Shown in pieces: positions 1 to 8,315 of a stretch of DNA of 64,000 nucleotides (positions are counted from its first letter, which is position 1; the number at the start of each line of letters is the position of its first letter). Below the pieces are notes generated by a model, which saw only the letters and a list, made by a program, of their open reading frames with translations, did not search any database and had not been told where the DNA came from. A program made the position numbers and the translations under genes. Source of the stretch: Pseudomonadota bacterium (GTDB taxonomy: Bacteria > Desulfobacterota > Desulfobulbia > Desulfobulbales > Desulfocapsaceae); assembly GCA_018821985.1 (NCBI GenBank), contig JAHJKP010000039.1, positions 109,376 to 173,375 on the forward strand. The letters run 5' to 3'.

Positions 1-161
1 TCTCCCACATGATCTCCTTCATCGAATTTCTGAAGATCTGCCCCCGCGGCGGTAACGAACTGCTTCAGGGTTTTGCCGACTACTGTAAACGGGGCAAGAA
101 ACGTAGTAATTGTGACGCCTGTGTTTCAAGTTGTCTTCTTCAGGGGACGACAGGAGACTAA
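1..161 (+). CDS. C-terminal fragment of an unidentified protein (starts before window)
   Basis: An open frame enters the window at base 3 and runs 52 codons to TAA at 159-161. The visible tail reads like real protein, with CPRGGNELLQGFADYC followed by a CDACVSSC cysteine cluster. Four or more cysteines in the last 35 residues suggest a small metal-binding tail. It loosely reminds me of the Cys-rich end of DUF2851-type proteins, but I cannot confirm this. It converges on the selenoprotein gene, with 24 bases between the two stop codons. The family remains unassigned because most of the gene is outside the window. Confidence 0.55.
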   Translation, partial: SHMISFIEFLKICPRGGNELLQGFADYCKRGKKRSNCDACVSSCLLQGTTGD

Positions 162-185
162 TTGGCCTCTGGCTCTCCCGACCCC

Positions 186-401
186 CTATCCCAACAACCC
201 GGCGATTTCTCCCTCTTCAGGAAAACGCTTCATCTCCTTCTTGGAAAATATCTTCTTTCCCTCAACAGTGACCTCAAAGACACCACCTGTTGAGGGAATC
301 AACTCCACCTCAACGCCTGACAACTTCTTCAATTCCTCTTCCAACCTGGAAGCTCGAGGTTGATAGTTTCACTTTGTACAATATTCAATTATGATCTTCA
401 T
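186..401 (-). CDS. SelW-like (Rdx family) selenoprotein with in-frame UGA
   Basis: A 71-residue protein is readable if the TGA at 369-371 is decoded as selenocysteine. The N-terminus is MKIIIEYCTKUNYQPRASRL, with a C8-x-x-U11 redox motif on the first beta-strand. It continues through LIPSTGGVFEVTVEGKKIFS and ends KRFPEEGEIAGLLG, then TAG. This is the full SelT/SelW/SelH (Rdx) thioredoxin-like pattern: CxxU, a GGVFEV strand, KxxFS and RFPE. Such proteins are thought to act as small thiol/selenol oxidoreductases. A ribosome-binding AGGGA lies 6 bases before the ATG. Ordinary gene callers stop at UGA and miss it. The opposite-strand frame at 73-363 is its shadow. Decoding needs selA/B/C/D elsewhere in the genome. 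If UGA were a true stop the product would be 10 residues, so the conserved downstream sequence argues for Sec. Confidence 0.88.
342..362 (-). promoter_or_regulatory. Putative bacterial SECIS hairpin of the selW-like mRNA
   Basis: Immediately 3' of the UGA (369-371, minus strand) the mRNA can form a perfect 6-bp stem, CAACCU with AGGUUG. It encloses a 9-nt loop CGAGCUUCC, which can extend by inner G-C and A-U pairs to a small G-led apical loop. A stem at this distance from UGA with a G early in the loop fits the known loose bSECIS rules (SelB binding). The pairing is seen directly; the function is inferred. Confidence 0.6.
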
Positions 402-543
402 CAGTTATCCCTAAATCAAGACTAATCGTTTCAGCTTTTATTCATAAAAAGCACCACACACATTTCCTTATCAGAAATCCATCTCATCCAGAAAATATCT
501 TCAAAAGAACAGACAGTTATTTCATTTAACCGTAATATTACAT

Positions 544-571
544 TTGACTATACCTCCAATTATCGTATAGT
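544..571 (+). promoter_or_regulatory. Putative sigma70-type promoter upstream of the HDOD kinase gene
   Basis: TTGACT (544-549) and TATAGT (566-571) are separated by 16 bases in an AT-rich 184-bp intergenic stretch between the divergent selenoprotein gene and the HDOD kinase. The expected transcription start is near 578. That is only a few bases before the ATG at 586, so the alternative ATG at 649 deserves consideration. Confidence 0.4.
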
Positions 572-585
572 AATTTAATCTACGT

Positions 586-2796
586 ATGCAAGACAAACAA
601 GAATTAAACTTGTTATCCAATGATTTGCAACCTCATAGATCTTTCACCATGACCAATAACACCCATCTTTTTGCCCGCCTTCAGGACTCAAGAAACCTTC
701 CGTCCTTACCTCAGATACTTCTTCAAGTGGTTGAAATTGATCAACAAAAAGATTACGACGTCAAAAAACTTGTCAAAATCATAGCTCAAGATCCATCCAT
801 CAGCGCCAAAACGTTACGACTTGTCAATTCCGCATACTTCAGTTTGGAAAACAAACTCACCAGTCTTGAACGAGCTGTTCTGTATCTGGGGATTAATGTC
901 ATAAAAAACATCGCCATAACCGCTTCCATCCACCATGTCTTTAATGGTGTGAAAAAAAACGGCGCATTTCCCATAGATCGTTTCTGGTGGAACTCTTTTT
1001 CCTGTGCCATATTTTCCAGAAGAATTGCTGAGCAGACAAAGTATATCAATGTGGAAGAGGCCTATGTGGCCGGCCTGCTTCACAATCTGGGGAAATTACT
1101 GCTGTGGCTAAACTTCCCGCAAGAATATAAAACCATTTTGCCTTTACTTGAAAGTCAGACAGATGAATGTGATGCAGAAAGACAACAAATCGGTATCACT
1201 CACTGTGAGGCAGGGGCCTGGTTAATCAGACATTGGAAGCTGAACTCATTCATGGCTGATGCTGTCCTTTATCATCATGAGCCACTTGATCGGATCAAAA
1301 ATGGTTTTCCTCTGGTCAAAATAACCTACCTTGCACACAAATTCAGCAAGCTGAATAACGAGAACCAATCTTCTGCATTCGCTATAGGTCACGACGTATT
1401 GGGACTCGATAGTGAGCAGCTGAATGCCATTATTTCAGGCGCTCAAGAAGAAATTGAAAATATCGCCACTAGCCTAGAACTACGAATAAAAACGCCGACA
1501 TGCTCTGAGGACGCATCAACAGAACCCATTGACACATACTCTCTGCATCTTATCAACAGGGTACAGGACAGCTCCTTGTTGACCAGTTTCCTGGAAGATT
1601 TGATTCAAGCCAAGGACAGAAATTCTATTTTGAGGACTACCGAACAGTCTCTGAATATCCTGTTAGAGATTGACACTATCCTCTTTTTTCTCCATGACGT
1701 TGATAATAACACTCTTTCTGGCTGTACGTCTTCGCAAAACCGCTTTCAGGAATTAGCCCAGGATATGGTGCTGCCAAATGAGGCCGGCAGTCTCCTTGCC
1801 AAGTCAATGATCGAACAGAGAATCATAAACACCCACGAGCTGACACCCACCGACGAGCTCAGCCTGGCGGACTCCCAGCTCCTTGACTTGATCGGTGAAA
1901 GCGGAATGGTGTATATTCCCATGGCAGCAGGGGATATCTCAGTGGGAGTGATTGTTCTTGGTCTGAAGGAATCCGAACTCAAGGGTGACGCCAGACTCTT
2001 GCGCCTTATGGCAAATCAGACCGCGCTCTCCGTTCACCTTCATGAAACCAGAGAGAAACAGGCACAAAAAATCCAGGAAGAACGGTTGGCAGCGACTGCC
2101 ATAACTGCTGCCAAAATAGCCCACGAAGTCAATAATCCTCTGGCCATTATTAAAAATTATTTTAAATTATTCGAACTGAAGTTTACCCACTCATCAACAC
2201 TCAAAAAAGATTTGAAAATCCTTAACGACGAAATCAATCGCATCTCAAACATTGTTCAACAATTAAACAATTTTTCTCCTTCCCAAAAAAAAGAACGTGA
2301 ACAGGTTGACCTTAACTCATTATTAACTGACTTAAGTAAAATTCTCTCCAAATCCATTTTGTATACGACAAAGACCAAGATTCACTTTATCCCGGACCCC
2401 GATCTTCCGCCTATTACGGCCTCAGCCGACGATATCAAGCAGATCATAATCAATCTTATCAAAAATGCTGCGGAAGCACTTCAGGAAGGTGGGAATATTT
2501 ACTTAGAGGCCCACAGAAAAGATTTAGTCAACACAAAAATAGTTTCTGACAAAAAACTACCGAACGTACGCGGTATGGAAATAACTATCCGTGATGATGG
2601 TCCAGGCATTGCTGATGAAGTCTCCGCCAATCTTTTTGATCCCTTTATCAGCACCAAAGAAACAGAAAGCTGTGGTTTGGGGCTTTCCATTGTCCAAAAT
2701 ATGGTTACACAACTCAACGGGACTATCACTTGGAGCAGTAGCAAAGGCCAAGGAACCTCATTTACGATTTTTCTGCCTATTAACGGATTTTCTTAA
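586..2796 (+). CDS. HDOD-GAF sensor histidine kinase
   Basis: A 736-residue soluble signalling protein. Residues ~25-230 form an HDOD domain (LPSLPQILLQVVEI; SAKTLRLVNSAYF; VAGLLHNLGKLLLW). Residues ~335-490 look like a GAF sensor. A kinase module follows, with a HisKA phosphoacceptor in IAHEVNNPLAIIKNYF (about residue 512), the HATPase N-box NLIKNAAEAL, a G1 box RDDGPGIAD and a G2 box CGLGLSIV. No transmembrane segment is evident. It should autophosphorylate and pass phosphate to a response regulator, plausibly the hybrid protein encoded 43 bases downstream. The start is uncertain: ATG 586 lacks a clear ribosome site, and ATG 649 (MTNNTHLF) sits closer to where HDOD proteins usually begin. 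HDOD proteins often link signalling to motility or c-di-GMP; the signal here is unknown. Confidence 0.9.
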   Translation: MQDKQELNLLSNDLQPHRSFTMTNNTHLFARLQDSRNLPSLPQILLQVVEIDQQKDYDVKKLVKIIAQDPSISAKTLRLVNSAYFSLENKLTSLERAVLYLGINVIKNIAITASIHHVFNGVKKNGAFPIDRFWWNSFSCAIFSRRIAEQTKYINVEEAYVAGLLHNLGKLLLWLNFPQEYKTILPLLESQTDECDAERQQIGITHCEAGAWLIRHWKLNSFMADAVLYHHEPLDRIKNGFPLVKITYLAHKFSKLNNENQSSAFAIGHDVLGLDSEQLNAIISGAQEEIENIATSLELRIKTPTCSEDASTEPIDTYSLHLINRVQDSSLLTSFLEDLIQAKDRNSILRTTEQSLNILLEIDTILFFLHDVDNNTLSGCTSSQNRFQELAQDMVLPNEAGSLLAKSMIEQRIINTHELTPTDELSLADSQLLDLIGESGMVYIPMAAGDISVGVIVLGLKESELKGDARLLRLMANQTALSVHLHETREKQAQKIQEERLAATAITAAKIAHEVNNPLAIIKNYFKLFELKFTHSSTLKKDLKILNDEINRISNIVQQLNNFSPSQKKEREQVDLNSLLTDLSKILSKSILYTTKTKIHFIPDPDLPPITASADDIKQIIINLIKNAAEALQEGGNIYLEAHRKDLVNTKIVSDKKLPNVRGMEITIRDDGPGIADEVSANLFDPFISTKETESCGLGLSIVQNMVTQLNGTITWSSSKGQGTSFTIFLPINGFS

Positions 2797-2839
2797 CAGT
2801 TGCGGCAAGTTCATCTGACATCCACAAAAAGGGTTATCA

Positions 2840-4750
2840 ATGAATCACTCTCAACACATTCTTCTGGTCGATGATGAAATTCGTTTTGGTGAAACGCTCA
2901 AGCAGATCCTTGCATTCTACGGATATCAGGTCACCATTGCTACCTGTGGCCGTGAAGCTGTAGACTTGCTGAACAACCATGTTTTTGACGTTGCCCTTCT
3001 TGATCTTGAACTCCCGGACATGTATGGCTACAATATCATTGATTCGGTACAAGAGAATAATCGTTTTTTAGTCACGATCATGCTGACCGGCAACGGTTCC
3101 ATGGAAACAGCAATTCAGGCCATGAGAAAAGGAGTATACGATTACCTGAAAAAACCCATCGATTCCGATCTGCTTCTTAAAACCATAGAAAAAGCAACTG
3201 AACATCAACAATTAGAAAAGTCCCTCAGGGCTAGTGAAGAACGTTTCAAGATCCTGGCAGACGCCTCCTGGGAAGGGATTGTCATTCATGACCAAGGTAT
3301 TCTACTTGAATCCAATCAACAATTTCTCAACATCTTTGGATATAAAAGTGAAGAGCTGCTCGGTGTCAATATACTGGAGAAGATATTTATTCCGCAGGCG
3401 GTTACCGCTATCAACACACGAATAAAAAATGGCGAAGTAGGTTTCCATGAGTCAGTAGGGTTAAAGAAAAACGGAACAATTTTTCCCATTGAAACCAACA
3501 GTAGATATATGGAATATCACGACAGAACAGTCAGGGTCTGTGCCATAAGAGATATATCGACAAGGGTCGCAGCCGAACAGGAAAAAATAAAACTTCTGGA
3601 AAAACTAGCAATAACAAACAAAATGGAAACACTGGGCCTGATGGCCGGTTCCATTGCCCATGATCTCAACAATATCCTATCCGGAATTGTCACCTTCCCA
3701 GAAATAATATTAATGCAGATGGACAAAACGGAAAAACACCGTGAAGCTATCGAGTTTATTCGCGATACAGGTAAACGTGCCGCAGCAGTAGTTTCTGATT
3801 TACTCTTAGTGGCCCGTGGTGCATCAGCGCCAACAAAAACCTGTTGTCTGAACAGACTCATCCAAAATCATCTGGCTTCAATTGAACACCAGGCAATCAC
3901 CTCCCTGTATAAAGAAGTTATCATTAAAACGAAACTTGCCGACGACCTTTTCAATATCAAGTGTTCAGAAATCCATATCAGTAAAGTATTGATGAACCTT
4001 ATCAATAACGCTCTGGAAGCCATCAAAAAGAATGGTACTATTGTTCTTTCCACCTGCAACAGACATATTGAGACACCTGTGCAAGAATATGAGCGTATCA
4101 ATGCCGGAGACTATGCTGTCCTCAGCATTTTTGACAATGGACCCGGTATTCCGGAACAGTCGTTGAATAAAATCTTCGAACCCTTTTATTCAAAAAAAGT
4201 AATGGGCAGAAGCGGTACAGGGCTTGGCCTGACAATTGTCTGGAACACCATTCATGATCACAACGGTTATGTGAATGTACAAAGTAATGAAAATGGAACA
4301 CTCTTTGAACTCTTTTTTCCTGCCACCAGGCAAGAGATTGAGGGTGATAGTGCCGGAATTTCTATCAACGCGTTCAGAGGGAATGGCGAGACCATTTTGA
4401 TTGTTGATGACCAGCAAGACCAAAGGACTATTGCCTGTAATTTACTGAGCAATCTGAACTATACAACGTACGCAGTCGCCAGTGGCGAAGAGGCTGTTGC
4501 TTACCTTCAGCAGAACAAAGCGGACTTGGTTATCCTCGATATGATTATGGAACCAGGCATAAATGGACGCCAGACCTACGAGCAGATACTTACAATAAAC
4601 CCCTCCCAAAAAGCTATTATCGCAAGTGGCTTCTCAGAAGATAACGAAGTGAAAAAAATTCATGATCTCGGAATTATTCAATTTATCAAAAAACCATATA
4701 CAATGGAGCAGATCGGAATAGCCATCAAGCAGGCATTGCATTATAGTTAA
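2840..4750 (+). CDS. Hybrid REC-PAS-histidine kinase-REC protein
   Basis: 636 residues. An N-terminal receiver (HILLVDDEIRFGETL, phosphoacceptor D55 in LLDLELPD, KKPID switch Lys) is followed by a short coiled linker and a PAS domain (~135-255). The kinase core has H in AGSIAHDLNNILSG, the N-box LINNALEAI, a G1 box FDNGPGIPE and a G2 box GTGLGLTIV. A second receiver (~515-636) has ILIVDDQQDQ, Asp in LVILDMIMEP and KKPYT. No membrane segments are seen. It follows the HDOD kinase on the same strand with a 43-base gap, so the two probably form one phosphorelay operon. No DNA-binding or other output domain is present, so output must go through another partner. The input is unknown. Confidence 0.9.
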   Translation: MNHSQHILLVDDEIRFGETLKQILAFYGYQVTIATCGREAVDLLNNHVFDVALLDLELPDMYGYNIIDSVQENNRFLVTIMLTGNGSMETAIQAMRKGVYDYLKKPIDSDLLLKTIEKATEHQQLEKSLRASEERFKILADASWEGIVIHDQGILLESNQQFLNIFGYKSEELLGVNILEKIFIPQAVTAINTRIKNGEVGFHESVGLKKNGTIFPIETNSRYMEYHDRTVRVCAIRDISTRVAAEQEKIKLLEKLAITNKMETLGLMAGSIAHDLNNILSGIVTFPEIILMQMDKTEKHREAIEFIRDTGKRAAAVVSDLLLVARGASAPTKTCCLNRLIQNHLASIEHQAITSLYKEVIIKTKLADDLFNIKCSEIHISKVLMNLINNALEAIKKNGTIVLSTCNRHIETPVQEYERINAGDYAVLSIFDNGPGIPEQSLNKIFEPFYSKKVMGRSGTGLGLTIVWNTIHDHNGYVNVQSNENGTLFELFFPATRQEIEGDSAGISINAFRGNGETILIVDDQQDQRTIACNLLSNLNYTTYAVASGEEAVAYLQQNKADLVILDMIMEPGINGRQTYEQILTINPSQKAIIASGFSEDNEVKKIHDLGIIQFIKKPYTMEQIGIAIKQALHYS

Positions 4751-5089
4751 ATCCTGCACAATTAGTAAAACACCTCAGCTATCAAGATGGGAGCGAAAAC
4801 ACAGCGAAGAGCCATTTTCTGCGTAGACAATAGCTACAGCCATCTTTTGAGCATAAAAAGGGTGAAGCTAATGCAGTCTATGTTCTCCCCTATTGCCACA
4901 AGATATCATGAAATGGCAGGGGTTCAATTAATACAAGGACTCAACAATAGCTCACTCCTGCTTAATTACCAACAAGCATAAATAACGACATGTCATACTG
5001 TATTTTTTACGGAAACATGATATAGTCAAAAGTTTGGTAAAAATTTTTCTATTTTTCTCCGGCTGTGTCCATCCCCAAAAAAATTTCTT
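4751..5089. other. 339-bp intergenic stretch without a supported gene
   Basis: Between the hybrid kinase and the dGTPase gene. A 64-codon plus-strand frame (4787-4981) exists but shows no domain, no ribosome site and composition like noise. The last 100 bases are AT-rich and probably carry the promoter of the dgt-clcA pair, though no convincing -35/-10 pair could be fixed. Confidence 0.5.
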
Positions 5090-6286
5090 ATGTCAGAGTC
5101 AGACCCACATGCAGTCCTTTTTGCCATTCTTGACGACCTCAATCAGGAAGAACAACGGCGTCTTTCTCCTGCCGCCAGCCTGAGTGTTCATGCCCAAAGA
5201 AGAACGACTGAGATAAGAAGAGGTCATCGTCAGGCCTATGCCCTTGATGCCGACCGTATCCTCCATTCTCGGGCATACACCCGCTACATCGACAAAACCC
5301 AGGTATTCTGTCTGATTGCCAACGACCACATCACCCACCGGGTCCTGCATGTGCAGCTGGTCTCCCGCATTGCCAGAACCATCGGCCGCTTTCTCCATCT
5401 CAATGAGGACCTCATTGAGGCCATTTCCCTGGGGCACGATATAGGCCACCCCCCTTTTGGTCACGATGGCGAACATTTCCTGGCCGCACTCTGCAAAAAA
5501 CATGGCCTCCCTCCGTTTCAGCACAATATCCAATCGATACGTTTTCTCGATCAGCTGGAACGCAAAGGGAAAGGCTGGAATCTCAGCCTGCAGACCCTGG
5601 ATGGCATCCTCTGTCATGATGGCGAACTGCACGCGCACCACCTGAGTCCGCTACCCATAGAGTCGTTCATTGATTTTGACCGGAAGATGGCCGCCAAGCA
5701 GGAAGACCCCTCTATAAATCTGCAGCCGTCCACCTTGGAAGGATGCGTGGTCCGCATGGCAGACACCATCGCCTATATTGGTCGAGATATAGAAGATGCC
5801 ATTATCCTGGGTCTGATCAAACGTGCGGATATACCTGAGTCTTGTCGCACCCTTTTAGGAGATGGCAACGGCTCCATTGTCTACACCCTGGTTACAGATT
5901 TGATTTGCAACAGTCATGTGGCAGCTCCGGGCTCCGAGCACAACAGCTCAGACAACCACATCGGATTCAGCGAGTCAATCGCCTACGCCCTGAAAGAGCT
6001 CAAGGAATTCAACTACGCCCATATTTACCTCCACCCCCAGACAAAAAGCAGTATGCCCCTTATACAAAAATGCTATGAGACCCTCTTTGAGTCCTGCCTG
6101 GGCTGCCTGGAAAAGAACGGTGCAGATATCTCGCCACCCCCTGACCTTCTGATCGCCATGACAGACTCCACCCTGGGCAATCAAACCCCAGCCACCATGG
6201 CCCGTGACTATATTGCCGGCATGACTGATGATTTTTTCCTGAAGCAGGCCAAGGCTGCCGGCTGCAGTGTGCCGGATAAACGATGA
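5090..6286 (+). CDS. dgt: dGTP triphosphohydrolase-like HD protein (dGTPase family)
   Basis: 398 residues of the deoxyguanosinetriphosphate triphosphohydrolase-like family, which hydrolyses dNTPs to nucleosides plus triphosphate. Family markers are RRGHRQAYALDADRILHSRA and YTRYIDKTQVF near the N-terminus. Next come the metal-binding HD core THRVLHVQLVSRIART and SLGHDIGHPPFGHDGE, with the later Asp in RMADTIAYIGRDIED. The length fits the shorter (type 2) subfamily. The stop overlaps the next gene's start (ATGA), implying translational coupling to the ClC channel, an unusual pairing with no obvious functional link. Substrate preference cannot be read from sequence. Confidence 0.9.
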   Translation: MSESDPHAVLFAILDDLNQEEQRRLSPAASLSVHAQRRTTEIRRGHRQAYALDADRILHSRAYTRYIDKTQVFCLIANDHITHRVLHVQLVSRIARTIGRFLHLNEDLIEAISLGHDIGHPPFGHDGEHFLAALCKKHGLPPFQHNIQSIRFLDQLERKGKGWNLSLQTLDGILCHDGELHAHHLSPLPIESFIDFDRKMAAKQEDPSINLQPSTLEGCVVRMADTIAYIGRDIEDAIILGLIKRADIPESCRTLLGDGNGSIVYTLVTDLICNSHVAAPGSEHNSSDNHIGFSESIAYALKELKEFNYAHIYLHPQTKSSMPLIQKCYETLFESCLGCLEKNGADISPPPDLLIAMTDSTLGNQTPATMARDYIAGMTDDFFLKQAKAAGCSVPDKR

Positions 6287-8064
6287 AGATCTCCCTGCAA
6301 AAATTTGTCCCCGGCGAGAATGTCCGGATGATGGTCATTGCCACCTTTATAGGTCTTATGGCCGGGATAAGCATTATTGTCTTTCGAACCGTGGTCGAAG
6401 GAATGGAGAAATTTTTCCTTGAAGGCGGGAAAGAGTTGCTTGGCATCCACCAGGGGGGATGGCACCTGCTGCTCCTGCCCCTGCTCCCCATGACCGGTAT
6501 GGTCCTGCTGATTCCGCTATCCCTCCTCTACCCTAAAGAGGTGAACGGCTACGGTTTCACAAAATTCCTGCGCAAAGTGAACCTGGAAGGCGGATATATC
6601 AAGGGAAGGACCATCTTTCTCAAGCTCATATCCACCGCCCTGACCATCGGCACAGGAAACTCAGCCGGCGTCGAAGGACCCATTGCCTCGATCGGTGGAG
6701 CCATCGGCTCACAGATTGGTCAATTTTCCAAAGTTTCCGGCGCCCGCATGAAGGTCTATATTGCCGCTGGTTGCGCCGGAGGTATTGCCGGTATCTTCAA
6801 CGCTCCCTTGGCCGGCATCTTTTTTGCCTCAGAAATTGTCCTGCTGGGCACCTTTGAGATCTCATCTTTTTCCGCTCTGGTGATTGCCTCAGCCATATCC
6901 ACAGTGGTCACCCGGGCCTGGTATGGCGAAAACCCGCTTTTTTCCATACCAGCTTACCACCTGATCAACCCCTTTGTTGAGCTGCCATTCTACACCATCA
7001 TGGCCGTCGTCACCGGCCTGATCGCCGTCTTTCATATCCGGATTTTTTACTATATTCGTGACAAATACCGGCTTCTGCCCATCCATCCCCAGCTCAAACC
7101 GCTGACCGGGGCCTTTATTATAGGATGCATAGGCATGGTCTATCCTCAAATCATGGGCAGCGGTTATTATTTTATCGAGTCAGTTATGAATGGCAACGGG
7201 ACACTCTTCCTACTCCTAGCCCTCATTTTCTTCAAGATTATAGCCACCGCCGTCACCCTTGGCTCAGGTGGGGCGGGCGGGGTCTTTGCCCCTGCCTTGT
7301 TTATCGGGGCGATGATTGGCGGCGCCTTCGGCCACGTGGCCAATATGCTGTTTCCCACCATGACGGCTGACCCGGGCGCTTACGCCACCGTAGGTATTGG
7401 CACATTTCTGGCCGCATCCACCCACGCACCCATGACCGCCATTTTCCTGCTCTTCGAGATGACCGGCAACTACATGATCATCGTGCCGATCATGCTCACC
7501 TCCATTATCGCTACAATTGTCGCCAAAAAATTTAATAAAGACTCCATCGACACGGTTGATTTCACCCGCGAAGGTATTGACATCCACGAGGGACGCGAAA
7601 CAGCGATCATGAAATCAATCCGTGTGGGCAAAGCCATCACCGAGGAGGTCGATTTTATCAGTGAAAAAGCCAACATCAATCACCTGCTGGAGATATTCCG
7701 CATGGCCAAAGGAGGATTTTACTTTCCAGTTGTTGATGACTCAGGGAAAATGACCGGAATTATCTCCATGCAGGATGTGAAAAATATTCTGCACAAGGCC
7801 GAAGAAGAACGGGTCTGTTACCTGGTGGGTGGAATATGCAGCAGGGACGTGATCATGCTCACACCCGATGACACGCTCTATACGGCCATGCAGCTCTTTG
7901 ACATTAAAGGTATTGAAGAGATCCCGGTTGTTGAAGATCTGAATAATAAATGGGTGGTCGGCATGCTCAAGCGTCGGGACGTGATTGCGGCCTACAATCA
8001 TGAAGTCCTGAAAAAAGGGATCAGCGAAAAGGCAGAAACAATCAGGATAACCTGTGGAGGTTGA
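6283..8064 (+). CDS. ClC-family chloride channel/transporter with CBS domains
   Basis: 593 residues. The membrane part (~1-430) has the ClC selectivity motifs: a GTGNSAGVEGP region (a variant of GSGIP/GREGP) with the gating glutamate at E131, then GSGGAGGVFAPALFIGAM (the GxFxP motif). About ten hydrophobic helices are visible. The C-terminus (~445-580) carries two CBS repeats (FPVVDDSGKMTGIISMQD and IPVVEDLNNKWVVGMLKRRD), which usually bind adenine nucleotides. E131 is the residue whose counterpart supports proton coupling in exchangers, but channel versus Cl-/H+ antiporter cannot be decided. The gene starts inside the dgt stop (ATGA). Confidence 0.92.
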   Translation: MKISLQKFVPGENVRMMVIATFIGLMAGISIIVFRTVVEGMEKFFLEGGKELLGIHQGGWHLLLLPLLPMTGMVLLIPLSLLYPKEVNGYGFTKFLRKVNLEGGYIKGRTIFLKLISTALTIGTGNSAGVEGPIASIGGAIGSQIGQFSKVSGARMKVYIAAGCAGGIAGIFNAPLAGIFFASEIVLLGTFEISSFSALVIASAISTVVTRAWYGENPLFSIPAYHLINPFVELPFYTIMAVVTGLIAVFHIRIFYYIRDKYRLLPIHPQLKPLTGAFIIGCIGMVYPQIMGSGYYFIESVMNGNGTLFLLLALIFFKIIATAVTLGSGGAGGVFAPALFIGAMIGGAFGHVANMLFPTMTADPGAYATVGIGTFLAASTHAPMTAIFLLFEMTGNYMIIVPIMLTSIIATIVAKKFNKDSIDTVDFTREGIDIHEGRETAIMKSIRVGKAITEEVDFISEKANINHLLEIFRMAKGGFYFPVVDDSGKMTGIISMQDVKNILHKAEEERVCYLVGGICSRDVIMLTPDDTLYTAMQLFDIKGIEEIPVVEDLNNKWVVGMLKRRDVIAAYNHEVLKKGISEKAETIRITCGG

Positions 8065-8175
8065 GGCTGATATCTTCTTGCATGCCATCATTTATTTATA
8101 CAAACAATGACAAAATCATGGTAGATGATTATTTAATTTACTGATTTAGATTCAATGCATACCTGCTCACAACAG

Positions 8176-8252
8176 GCGCTCGTAGCTCAGCTGGATAGAG
8201 CACCGGACTTCGAATCCGGGAGTCGGGGGTTCGAATCCCTCCGGGCGCACCA
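8176..8252 (+). tRNA. tRNA-Arg (anticodon UCG)
   Basis: A 77-nt cloverleaf with encoded CCA. The acceptor GCGCTCG pairs with CGGGCGC (one G-U). D arm GCTCAGCTGGATAGAGC. Anticodon stem CCGGA/TCCGG around loop CTTCGAA gives anticodon TCG. T arm with TTCGAAT loop. A terminator follows ten bases later. Confidence 0.97.
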
Positions 8253-8261
8253 ATAAAACAA

Positions 8262-8302
8262 AAAAAGCACTTATCGGACATTCCGGTAAGTGCTTTTTTT
8301 AT
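8262..8302. terminator. Bidirectional rho-independent terminator
   Basis: An 11-bp stem GCACTTATCGG/CCGGTAAGTGC (one T-G pair), loop ACATT, flanked by A7 on the left and T7 on the right. It can end the tRNA-Arg transcript on the plus strand and ycaO on the minus strand. Confidence 0.9.
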
Positions 8303-8315
8303 TGTTCTGCTTTCA

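Noticed and set aside
73..363. Plus-strand 96-codon open frame
   Set aside because: It is antisense to the selenoprotein gene, has no ribosome site and a low-complexity composition; the minus-strand reading matches a known family.
4787..4981. 64-codon plus-strand frame in the kinase-dgt gap
   Set aside because: No domain, no ribosome site, and amino-acid composition like random sequence.
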